Shown here in pieces: positions 31,548-39,684 of a stretch of 64,000 bases of DNA. Positions within the stretch are counted from its first letter, which is position 1; every line of letters begins with the position of its first letter. The translations under genes were made by a program, and so were the position numbers. Under the pieces are notes generated by a model. That model did not search any database. It had not been told where the DNA came from and was given only the letters and a program-made list of their open reading frames with translations. Location of the stretch: contig NZ_AP021875.1 in the NCBI RefSeq assembly GCF_009688965.1, positions 7,049,001 through 7,113,000 on the forward strand. Reading direction: 5' to 3'. The DNA is from Desulfosarcina widdelii. GTDB taxonomy: Bacteria > Desulfobacterota > Desulfobacteria > Desulfobacterales > Desulfosarcinaceae.

Positions 31548-34019
31548 TTAAAAGCTGTCAGGCCCCGACTGCGACATGTCCAGGGTCAAGTCGAATTCAC
31601 CGGCCTGTTCTGCGCGTTTAATGGTGAACCCCAGTTTTTTCCCCAGTGTCAGCATGTTTCGGTTTTCGGCCAGCACCGTTCCCCATATCTTGCCGAATCC
31701 GCGTTCTTTAGCGATTTTCAGACAATTGCGCAGCAGGTGGGCGCCGATTCCCCGACCTTGCCAGAGATCGCCCACCAGAACGGCAAATTCGGCATCCTTG
31801 AGGTTGTGCTGCAACATGACGCGGGCAGCGCCCAGCATTTTCTCCGATGGACCGGATTCCAAAATTGCCACCAGGGCGATTTCGCGGTCGTAGTCGATCT
31901 GCGTGAAACGGGCCAGCATGGCATGGGATAGCTGCTTCATGGGAGAAAAAAAGCGGTAGTAGACGGTTTGGGGCGAAAGGGTGTCGAATAACTGTGCCAG
32001 CAGCGGCGCATCCTCGGGGCGGATGGGCCGAATCGACAGATCGCCTGCCTCGGGCAGATGCAACCGGGATTCGTACTGGGACGGATAGGGACTGATGCAA
32101 AGGTGCATGGGAGCCTCGCAAAGGGACTGCTCCAGCAACACACGGGCATCCAATACCACCGGGTGTCCATGGCGAATGGCCACGGGATGGATGTCCAGCT
32201 CGGCGATTTGCGGAAAATCGGTCACCAGTTGGGCCAGTCGGATGAGAATTTCCTCCAGCTTCTCCCGGTCGGCCGGCGGCTGGTCGCAATAGCCCTCAAT
32301 CAAGCGGTTTGCGCTGGTGGCTTCCATGAGCCGTGAAGCCAGCAATCGATTGAGCGGGGGCAGGGCGATGGCGCGGTCTTTGATCAGATCGCCCAAAACG
32401 CCCCCCATACCGAAAAAGATCACCGGGCCAAAGCCCGGATGCTTTCTGACCCCGACGGTCAAAACGGTTTCGTCGGCCGATGCCGCCGCAGCGGTCGGGA
32501 CAATCGAAATGCCGTAAGCTTCGAGAAGGGCTTTGGATTGCATTTGGTCGAGCAAACCCGGCAGGGCTGCTATCCCCTCGTCGATCATCCGTCCGGCCGC
32601 GGTGCGATCCACGACGATCCGCCGGGACAGACGCGCAGGGATCTGCTGCAGCATCTCGATGCCGCGGGAATGGCGGTGCAGGTTCATGAAGGCCCGCACG
32701 GCCCGCTCCGGGGTGTCGAAGGTAGGCAGGCCGGCGTCATTGAGGATTTGTCTGCCCGCCTGGACATCGCTGCCGCCCATCCAGCAGGCCAGTACCGGAA
32801 GGGCGGTTTGGCCAAGCCGCTCGACCAGTGTTCGGGCAACGGCTTCGGCATCTGTCAGGACCCGGGGGGCCAGCATGATCAACAGGGCCTGGATGGCTTT
32901 AGCCCGGCATAGAATCGATGCGGCGGCGGCATACTGCTCGGGGGTGGCGTCGGCCATAATGTTGACCGGATTGCCGCGGTTCCAGCTCTCGGGAAGTACC
33001 GCATCCAGGGCGTCCAGGGTTTCCGGTGCCAAATCTGCCGGCTGCATGCCGACATCGGCAAGGGCATCGACGGCCATGACGCCCGGACCGCCGGTATTGG
33101 TCAGAATCGCCAGTCCCGGTCCGCGATAGCGGCCCTTGCGGGAAAGGATCTGGGCCGTGTCAAAGAGTTCTTCGAAGGTTTTGACCCGCACGATACCGGC
33201 CCGCTGAAAGGCGGCATCGTAGACGCCATCTTCTCCTTTGATGGCACCGTTGGAATATGCCTCCGAAAGTACTCGGGTGTTTGTCCTTCCTGTTTTGAGG
33301 ACGATGATGGGTTTGATCCGGCTTACCGCCCGGGCCGCGCTCATGAAATGTCTGTGGCGGGTCAATGTTTCCATATGCATGAGGATGCCGGATGCCCCGG
33401 CTTCGGCGCCGAGATAGTCGATGATGTCTCCGAAATCGACATCCAGCGTGGACCCCAGGCCGATAAAGTGGCTGAACCCGATCTTTTCTTTTTTGGAATA
33501 ATCCAGGATGGCCGAGCAGATGCCGCGGCTTTGCGAGACAAAGGCCAGTTTTCCGAAAAGGGGCATCCCGGGGGCCAGACTGGCATTGAGTTTGGATGCA
33601 GCGCACATGATGCCCAGTCCGTGCGGACCGATGATTCTCACTTTGCCGTCCGCAGCCGCATTCAGGATTTCTGTCTCCAACTGGCGGCCGGCCGGGCCGG
33701 TTTGCCTGCAGCCGGCCGAAATGATGACCGCTCCGGAAGCGCCGATCTTGGCGCAATCGGCGATAACGGACGGTACCGTCTTCATGGGGCCGGCCACCAC
33801 GACCAGGTCCACTGGTGTTTCGATATGCCGCAGATCGGCATAGGTGCTGTGCCCCATGATCGACGATTGTCCGGCATTGACCGCAAAGACCGGTCCGCTG
33901 AATCCGGATGCACTCAAATTGTGCAGCACGGCCCTGCCCAGGGAACTCGATTTCTCCTGAGCACCCGTGACAGCGATGGCTTTGGGGTGAAACAGGCTGT
34001 CGATGCGGCCAATACTCAT
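31548..34019 (-). CDS. Acyl-CoA synthetase (NDP-forming)-like / GNAT fusion with shortened ATP-grasp
   Basis: 823 residues. Domains in order: CoA-binding Rossmann (about 5-130), ligase-CoA flavodoxin-like (about 150-440), an ATP-grasp remnant (about 490-600), a linker, and a C-terminal GNAT acetyltransferase (about 660-815; LVGDLWQGRGIGAHLL is the acetyl-CoA loop). This is the layout of Pat/PatZ lysine acetyltransferases. Homologues run to about 890 residues. Here the ATP-grasp jumps from KALLEAYGISIVPTAAAAS straight to VGVRKHPGFGPVIFFGMGG, so about 75 residues with the nucleotide-binding lobe are missing, in frame. GPHGLGI replaces the usual GPNxLG. CoA sensing with acetyl transfer is likely; ATP-dependent ligase activity is not. 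Confidence 0.85.
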   Translation of the reverse strand: MSIGRIDSLFHPKAIAVTGAQEKSSSLGRAVLHNLSASGFSGPVFAVNAGQSSIMGHSTYADLRHIETPVDLVVVAGPMKTVPSVIADCAKIGASGAVIISAGCRQTGPAGRQLETEILNAAADGKVRIIGPHGLGIMCAASKLNASLAPGMPLFGKLAFVSQSRGICSAILDYSKKEKIGFSHFIGLGSTLDVDFGDIIDYLGAEAGASGILMHMETLTRHRHFMSAARAVSRIKPIIVLKTGRTNTRVLSEAYSNGAIKGEDGVYDAAFQRAGIVRVKTFEELFDTAQILSRKGRYRGPGLAILTNTGGPGVMAVDALADVGMQPADLAPETLDALDAVLPESWNRGNPVNIMADATPEQYAAAASILCRAKAIQALLIMLAPRVLTDAEAVARTLVERLGQTALPVLACWMGGSDVQAGRQILNDAGLPTFDTPERAVRAFMNLHRHSRGIEMLQQIPARLSRRIVVDRTAAGRMIDEGIAALPGLLDQMQSKALLEAYGISIVPTAAAASADETVLTVGVRKHPGFGPVIFFGMGGVLGDLIKDRAIALPPLNRLLASRLMEATSANRLIEGYCDQPPADREKLEEILIRLAQLVTDFPQIAELDIHPVAIRHGHPVVLDARVLLEQSLCEAPMHLCISPYPSQYESRLHLPEAGDLSIRPIRPEDAPLLAQLFDTLSPQTVYYRFFSPMKQLSHAMLARFTQIDYDREIALVAILESGPSEKMLGAARVMLQHNLKDAEFAVLVGDLWQGRGIGAHLLRNCLKIAKERGFGKIWGTVLAENRNMLTLGKKLGFTIKRAEQAGEFDLTLDMSQSGPDSF

Positions 34020-34027
34020 GATGCGAT

Positions 34028-34930
34028 TTAGGTTACGATCCAGACGGTATCCAGCCGTCCCGCATGGACGACCTTGTTGCTCACGCGGCCCATGAAAAAA
34101 TCCTTGACCCGGGACAGCCCCCGTCGGCCCACCACGATGGTGCCCCAGTGGCCTTTTTCCGCGTGGGTGACGATTGCCCCGGCGCGGCTGATGGCCCCGG
34201 TGACGGCCTTGGCGGAAATGTTTTCTTTCGGAAACCCCGCTGCCGTGAGGATACCGGTGGCCTCCTTGAAAATGTGGTCGGTGGAAAGGCTTTGGCCGTT
34301 GAGCGATATCCCATCCGAACCGCCGCGCACGACAACCATCAGCCGTACCTGGTAATCCTTCAGATGTCCGATCGTGTCGGCCACGAACCGGACCGCGCGG
34401 GTGGCGCAGGGCGAACCGTCCACGGCGACCAGTATCTTTTTATTGACCGGCTTTTTGCCGGCGACCAAGATGGGAATGAAGTTGAGTTTTTCCATCAGCT
34501 TGTTGGTGACACTGCCCACGACGACGTTTTTCAGGGCGGTGGCCCCCCGGCGCCGGATCAGCACGGCATCATAGCCTTTCTGGGCCTCGGTGATGATGTC
34601 CCGGGCAATTCCTTTTTTGCGGTCACGAATCTTGATATCCAGCGCCGTTTCAGCGTGCCCGGCTTCGATCAACATCTGACGGGCGTTTTCCATGTATTCG
34701 CGTATCACTTTTTTCTGATTGACTTCCCAGCTGCGCACCTGACGGACGACCTTCACGCTTTTGGGCTCTTTTTCAAGATCGTAATAAGCTTCCGGGATGG
34801 CGTTGAATACGTGCAGAAGAACAATTCTCATCCCTTTGAAGGCCTGCTCTTCGCCGGCATAGCGCACGGTCTGCAGGGAACGCTCGGAACCGTCCAGGGC
34901 CAGCAGCAAGCGTTTGGATTTAGTGGGCAT
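34028..34930 (-). CDS. Tandem universal stress protein (two UspA domains)
   Basis: 300 residues. UspA domain 1 (about 5-150; LLLALDGSERS) and domain 2 (about 155-300; ILVAVDGSPCA) follow each other. The C-terminal G-2X-G-9X-G nucleotide loop is visible in GRRGLSRVKDFFMGR, but the S/T after the last Gly is Arg. GGAGGAAAT precedes the ATG. It lies in the operon of UspA, CBS-ACT, UspA-UspA and acetyltransferase-like genes under sigma-54 promoter P4. Confidence 0.9.
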   Translation of the reverse strand: MPTKSKRLLLALDGSERSLQTVRYAGEEQAFKGMRIVLLHVFNAIPEAYYDLEKEPKSVKVVRQVRSWEVNQKKVIREYMENARQMLIEAGHAETALDIKIRDRKKGIARDIITEAQKGYDAVLIRRRGATALKNVVVGSVTNKLMEKLNFIPILVAGKKPVNKKILVAVDGSPCATRAVRFVADTIGHLKDYQVRLMVVVRGGSDGISLNGQSLSTDHIFKEATGILTAAGFPKENISAKAVTGAISRAGAIVTHAEKGHWGTIVVGRRGLSRVKDFFMGRVSNKVVHAGRLDTVWIVT

Positions 34931-34963
34931 CGATTTCCTCCTTTGATAGATTGATGCTTTCTC

Positions 34964-35653
34964 TCAATGGTCGTCGAACAGAACACGTTTGTTTTCCCGG
35001 TGATCGACCATGTAGCGCAGCTTGGCCTTCTCTTTCATGATGGCGATCAGTTCGTCGATGCGGTCGCGGGAAATGTCGGTAAACCTCAGGTAGACGTTGC
35101 GATATCCATCAGGCGCCCGTTCGTAGGTGGAGAGGATGCTGGCCATCCGGCCGCCGAATTGCCGGATGATGCTGACGATTTCCATGATCGAGCCGGGTGT
35201 GTCTTCCAGAACCAGGGCCAGGTGAAAGCCCCTTTTTTTCAGACCGGTGATGTACAAAGTGGCTTTGAACAGGTCCGTCTGGGTGATGATTCCGCACAGT
35301 CGAGCGTCGTCGTCCACCACGGGAGCACCGGAAATTTTGTGGGACAGCAGAGTGTCGGCGGCCTCTTCCACGGTCCAATCCCGATGCACCGTAACCACCT
35401 CGCGCGTCATGATGTCAGCCACCTTGATCTTGGAGATGAGATAGAGAAGTTCGTGAACATCCAGGGTGGTTGCATCCGATGCGGAGGCTCGCTTTAAGTC
35501 GCGGTCACTGACGACGCCCTTCAGTTTTTCCTTCTCGTCCACCACCGGGAGCAGACGAATGTGTTTCTCCTTCATCAGGGCGATGGCCTGCTGCATGGAG
35601 TTCTTCGGCCCGATGTGAACCACCGGTTGGCTCATCCAGTATCTTACAAGCAT
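34964..35653 (-). CDS. CBS-pair/ACT-domain regulatory protein
   Basis: 229 residues from the ATG at 35653 (AAAAGGAGA before it). Two CBS motifs (about 1-60 and 75-130; MSQPVVHIGPKNSMQQAI, VADIMTREVVTVHRDW) are followed by an ACT domain (about 142-215; HLALVLEDTPGSIMEIVSII). CBS-ACT proteins of the AcuB type bind nucleotides and small ligands and may control acetyl-CoA-linked enzymes. Here it sits two genes upstream of the acyl-CoA synthetase/acetyltransferase-like gene, which fits such a role. Confidence 0.88.
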   Translation of the reverse strand: MLVRYWMSQPVVHIGPKNSMQQAIALMKEKHIRLLPVVDEKEKLKGVVSDRDLKRASASDATTLDVHELLYLISKIKVADIMTREVVTVHRDWTVEEAADTLLSHKISGAPVVDDDARLCGIITQTDLFKATLYITGLKKRGFHLALVLEDTPGSIMEIVSIIRQFGGRMASILSTYERAPDGYRNVYLRFTDISRDRIDELIAIMKEKAKLRYMVDHRENKRVLFDDH

Positions 35654-35722
35654 GTTGTTTCTCCTTTTCATCGTCTGACGCAAACCGCCCGCAGACGAAA
35701 ATCGATGCCCTTTACAATTGTT

Positions 35723-36193
35723 TTACGGCAGTTCGGCGAATGCCGCCGGGATGGTCAGCAATGGTATGGGAGAACGGCGATAGAGTTTGCGCGCCGTCGA
35801 TCCGACCAGTGCGTCGGCCAGGTTGCCGCGGCCTTTGGTCCCTACGACCATCAACTGCGCCTTTTCCGTTTTCACGGTTTCCAGCAGTTCGCGGTAGGGG
35901 ACGCCGGTACGCAGAAGGCTCCGGCATTTGACGCCCTCGGGGCAATTCGCTTCAACCAGGTCTTTCACCTGGGCGGTTCGGCTTTTTTCCTGATCTTCCA
36001 GGTAATCCGGAAAAGAAAAGCTTTCGTAGCCGATCATGGTGCGATGGACCATATCCAGGTCGCGCTGATTGATCACGTTGACGAGCACCAGCTCCGCATT
36101 GAGCTGTAGGGCCAGCCAGCCGCTGTAACGTACAATTCCGGGTGAAAATTCGGACAGGTCCACGGCTGCAATAATTTTGCGGGGTTGTGTCAT
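35723..36193 (-). CDS. Universal stress protein, UspA family
   Basis: 156 residues, one UspA domain. IIAAVDLSEFS forms strand 1, and a complete G-2X-G-9X-GS loop (GTKGRGNLADALVGS) indicates an ATP-binding member. AAAGGAG precedes the ATG. It is the first gene after sigma-54 promoter P4 (36253-36267). Confidence 0.93.
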   Translation of the reverse strand: MTQPRKIIAAVDLSEFSPGIVRYSGWLALQLNAELVLVNVINQRDLDMVHRTMIGYESFSFPDYLEDQEKSRTAQVKDLVEANCPEGVKCRSLLRTGVPYRELLETVKTEKAQLMVVGTKGRGNLADALVGSTARKLYRRSPIPLLTIPAAFAELP

Positions 36194-36252
36194 AGCAAGC
36201 TCCTTTCTCCGGTTGATCGGTTTGCAGAACCTTTTGCCTTACCAACCAGTGA

Positions 36253-36267
36253 GCAATGGGCATGCCA
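36253..36267 (-). promoter_or_regulatory. Sigma-54 promoter P4 (-24/-12)
   Basis: On the minus strand: TGGCATGCCCATTGC followed by TC, identical to P2. It lies 60 bases before the UspA ATG. Confidence 0.85.
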
Positions 36268-36373
36268 TTTTCAGAACAGTCGCTGGGTTGTTGAAAACAT
36301 CATGAAAATAAAATGTTATATGAGATTTGGGAAGAGTCGGTAAAAAGGAGGCTCAGTGAGGATGTCGGGCTTT

Positions 36374-36388
36374 TTGTCAGATTGTAAA
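36374..36388. promoter_or_regulatory. Putative enhancer site, one degenerate half (UAS 4)
   Basis: TTGTCA-GAT-TGTAAA. The right half matches the motif fully and the left half matches 4 of 6. It is centred 114 bp upstream of P4, the same distance as at P2. Confidence 0.5.
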
Positions 36389-36399
36389 AGGAGCGGTAG

Positions 36400-37344
36400 T
36401 CACTGGACGCACCGTCCGATGGAGCCGCGACCGCATTTTTTACCGTTGGTCCATACGGCCCCGGCCAGATAGGCATTTTCGAGGTTTGCGCCCTTCAGTC
36501 GGGCGCCGATGAGGTTAGCCTGCTCCAGGTTGGCGCCGGTCAGGTCGGCGGCCGTCAGATCGGCCATCTTGAGGTTGGCCCCGGCCAGGTCGGCCCCGGC
36601 CAACCGGGCGCCTTTCAGGTTGGCTCCGTGGAGTACGGCCTGCCGAAGATCCGCTTTTTCCAGACAGGTGTGTTCAAGAACGGCTCCGGTCAACAGGCTT
36701 TTTCTCAGATACGCTCCTGAAAAATCGGCGTTCGCAAAATCCGCTTCGGTGAGATCCGCCTCGTTCAACAGGCTTTTTTGGAAGACGGCCTTGCGGGCCA
36801 CGGCCCGGGTCAGGTTGGCCCGCATCAGGTTGGCCTGGTTGAGGTTGGCGCGGGAGAGGGCGGCTCGCGTCAGGTCGGCGCTCTCTAAAAAAGCGCCGGA
36901 CAATGCCGAGGAATCGAGGGTTGCGGCTCTCAGGTTGCAGCCGGGGCAGTGGCCCGATTCCATCAGTCTGGCCGTATCGGGCGTAAGGCACCTGCCGACG
37001 GACGACGATCCGCAAGTTTGGCCGTTGACCCAGGTGGCCCCATCCAGCACCGCTTTGTCGAAGCATGCGTAGCGTGGATCGGCGTTGACCAGAATTGCAT
37101 TTTTCAACATGACGCCGGTCAGATCGGCGTCCCGGAAAATCGCTCCGGTAAAATCAGCCCCGGTGAGATCCAGTCCTTTAAGGTCCGTGCCGGTCAGATC
37201 GCACAGGCGGCAGCCGCGGCCGGCCGTCAACTGCTGGCGGATGCCGACCGGTGCCAACCATCGTCCCATCAGGCCGTAAAATGCCAGCAGCAGTAGTGCC
37301 GCACCGAGGACCAGTATGGCTTTCTTAAGACGACGTTTACTCAT
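36400..37344 (-). CDS. Membrane-anchored pentapeptide-repeat protein
   Basis: 314 residues. A basic start and one membrane helix (about 8-28) precede about 40 pentapeptide units (A[DN]LxX, e.g. LTGADLAGANLKMADLTAAD), which form a right-handed quadrilateral beta-helix. The repeats are in two blocks (about 45-110 and 145-300). A Cys/Gly insertion between them includes NGQTCGSSS, and a similar NGKKCGRGS motif closes the C-terminus. Paired cysteines also occur in GCRLC. The start overlaps the 7TM kinase stop by 4 bases (ATGA), so the two are co-translated. The protein may be an interaction scaffold for that kinase. Confidence 0.88.
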   Translation of the reverse strand: MSKRRLKKAILVLGAALLLLAFYGLMGRWLAPVGIRQQLTAGRGCRLCDLTGTDLKGLDLTGADFTGAIFRDADLTGVMLKNAILVNADPRYACFDKAVLDGATWVNGQTCGSSSVGRCLTPDTARLMESGHCPGCNLRAATLDSSALSGAFLESADLTRAALSRANLNQANLMRANLTRAVARKAVFQKSLLNEADLTEADFANADFSGAYLRKSLLTGAVLEHTCLEKADLRQAVLHGANLKGARLAGADLAGANLKMADLTAADLTGANLEQANLIGARLKGANLENAYLAGAVWTNGKKCGRGSIGRCVQ

Positions 37345-39602
37345 TCATCTTCATCCGCCTTCCGGGATGGTGACTTAATGGTCAGCGGCAGACGAATCGT
37401 AAAAACCGTTCCCCGGCCCGGCGATGAATCCACCGACAGCCTTCCGGCGTGGTTTTCCGTGATAATGAAATAGGCAATGGAGAGCCCCAGCCCGGTGCCC
37501 GATCCGGTGGGCTTGGTCGTGTAGAACGGCTCGAAAATCCTCTTGCGGACCGTTTCCGGCATGCCGGGACCGTTGTCCGCGATGATGATGCGGGCCCATT
37601 CGTCATTGTGATCGAGCGTCAACCGAAACTTCGGCTTCAGGGATACAGCCCCCTGTTCCCACATGGCCTGGGCCCCGTTTTTAAGGATGTTGAACACCAC
37701 CTGCTGGATCTGCCCGGCATCGCAGGAGACCGGGGCCATTCCGTCGAGGTAGCTGCGTTCGATTTGAATTTTCTGGAAATCCCGCTGCCCGCTGAGCTGA
37801 AAATCGTTTTTTGCCAGATCAATGGTCTGGTCGAGCAGGGACGCCAGGTCGTGTTCGGACAGAACCGTGTCGCTTTTTCGTGCGAAGTTCAACATGTTGC
37901 GAACGATGACGGCGGCCCGCTGGCAGGACTGGTCGACGGCTTCGATTTTATCCACGATCTTGCGTCTTCTCATGTAGTCCCACAGCCCCTCGAGGCGGAT
38001 TCCGGACGCCTTGGCCGCCTGTTTATTGTCCGGCGAGTCGCTGAGCATGCGCATGCGCATCACCTGGATACTGGCCAGGATGCCCGCCAGGGGGTTGTTG
38101 ATTTCATGGGCCATGCCTGCCGCAAGACCGCCCAGGGAGATCATTTTCTCGCTTTGCATCAGATACTCCTGGGTTTTTTTGCGCTCGGCGATATCCCGCA
38201 AAATACCCACTGCGTGCCATTGCCCGTCCAGCAGCAGTGGAGACAGGGACAGCTCGGCGGGGAAGATGCTGCCGTTTTTGTGGCGACAGTCGATTTCTAT
38301 GGTTTTGCCCATCAACGCACCTTCTCCGCTTTGCTGGAAAACGGCGAAGGCCTCCCGATAGTCGGACAGGGTCGATTCCGGAGCCAATGTCCCATGAAGA
38401 TCGTTGCCCATGACCTCTTCGGCCCGGTATCCGAATATTTTTTCCGCAGCGCGGTTCCAGAAAGAGATGCGGCCATCGGGATCGATCATGATGATGGCAT
38501 CCAGTGCGCTGGCGCTGATGCTGCGAAATTTCTCTTCGCTTTCGCGAAGGGCGGCCTCATTGTGTTTCTGTTCGGTGATGTCCTGGAGAACGATCAGCCA
38601 CCCACTGGGTTTTTTCCCGCTGCTGTAAAGGGCTGATTGGCGAAGCTGCCAGAATCCGGTCGTGGTTTCTTTCGGGAGGGTCAGCGAAACGTCTTTCAGA
38701 TCGTTGTCCCGGCTTTGTTCTACACGGACGTACAGTTCGGGGAAAAAGACCGGCAGATACTGGCCGATGGGTGCGGTAGCACCGTCCGGTAAAAGCCTGC
38801 GGGCGGCGGTGTTCAGGTCGATGATGCGGTTGCGCATGTCCAGGACGATGACGGCGTCCTGCATGCTTTCGATGACGATATCCCTGGCGATGGGAATCAG
38901 TTCCAGCATCTGGTGGCGAACGGTCCCCCAGAAGAAAGCCAGACCGCTGACAGTAAAGGCCACCGGTGTAAGATCGATGTGGCGCAGGGGCTCGAAGCCA
39001 GCCAGGTAAACGATATTGCTCACCCAGGGGGCCATCACCCCGATTAAGATGACCCAGAAATGCCTGCTCTTGGTTTGGCGGGCAAAAAGATAGCTGTGGA
39101 AAACGGAAACCGTTCCCGCCAGCACCAGGCCGTAGGAATAGGCCACGAAAATCCAGAAACCGATGCCGCGTTGGTAGACCAAGGCCGTTACCGGCCCGGA
39201 ATGGTCGATCCACACCTGGGACCACATCAACTGGTGATAGGGGTTGGTAAAAACGGCAAGGATGGTCAGGGCAGGTAAAATCAGGATCGTTCCTCCCCGG
39301 GCACCCTTGAGCCACGCCCCTTTCCCGATGAGGGCCATGGTAAATTGAAAATAAAGCACCCCCACCCAGGCAGCGCCCAGATATTCCACGCGGACCCAGA
39401 ACAGTTTGGCTTCCAGTCCGGTGCTTTTAAATTCCAGGCCATAGGAAAACGACCAGAAAGCTACCGAAGCCATCAAGAGCAGCAGGGCCCTGGCGCTGAG
39501 GGCACTCCAGCGTGGAACCAGGTAAATCGCCAGGGCGGCCGAAATGGCTGCGGCGGCAAAGTCCTGTAAGATGTAAAGGCTATGCAGGTCGATAGCAGGC
39601 AA
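37341..39602 (-). CDS. 7TM-PAS sensor histidine kinase
   Basis: 753 residues. Seven hydrophobic segments (about 8-225) form an N-terminal histidine-kinase 7TM region. A PAS-like domain (about 235-345), a second canonical PAS (about 352-470; DAIIMIDPDGRISFWNRAA), HisKA with GMAHEINNPLAG (about 500) and the ATPase domain (DNGPGMPE, GTGLGLSIA) follow. No ribosome site stands out before the ATG at 39602. It differs in sensor type from the three Cache kinases and has no receiver next to it. Confidence 0.9.
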   Translation of the reverse strand: MPAIDLHSLYILQDFAAAAISAALAIYLVPRWSALSARALLLLMASVAFWSFSYGLEFKSTGLEAKLFWVRVEYLGAAWVGVLYFQFTMALIGKGAWLKGARGGTILILPALTILAVFTNPYHQLMWSQVWIDHSGPVTALVYQRGIGFWIFVAYSYGLVLAGTVSVFHSYLFARQTKSRHFWVILIGVMAPWVSNIVYLAGFEPLRHIDLTPVAFTVSGLAFFWGTVRHQMLELIPIARDIVIESMQDAVIVLDMRNRIIDLNTAARRLLPDGATAPIGQYLPVFFPELYVRVEQSRDNDLKDVSLTLPKETTTGFWQLRQSALYSSGKKPSGWLIVLQDITEQKHNEAALRESEEKFRSISASALDAIIMIDPDGRISFWNRAAEKIFGYRAEEVMGNDLHGTLAPESTLSDYREAFAVFQQSGEGALMGKTIEIDCRHKNGSIFPAELSLSPLLLDGQWHAVGILRDIAERKKTQEYLMQSEKMISLGGLAAGMAHEINNPLAGILASIQVMRMRMLSDSPDNKQAAKASGIRLEGLWDYMRRRKIVDKIEAVDQSCQRAAVIVRNMLNFARKSDTVLSEHDLASLLDQTIDLAKNDFQLSGQRDFQKIQIERSYLDGMAPVSCDAGQIQQVVFNILKNGAQAMWEQGAVSLKPKFRLTLDHNDEWARIIIADNGPGMPETVRKRIFEPFYTTKPTGSGTGLGLSIAYFIITENHAGRLSVDSSPGRGTVFTIRLPLTIKSPSRKADEDE

Positions 39603-39684
39603 ATTCGGGTTCCTTCGGATGGTCCGGCGGGCCTTGACCCGGTCAGGGCATTGGCATTCGCCGGTTACTGCTGTACTGAATCGG

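Noticed and set aside
35703..35722. A fifth TTTACA site near the end of the UspA gene
   Set aside because: Only one half-site is present and no -24/-12 element lies downstream at the right distance.
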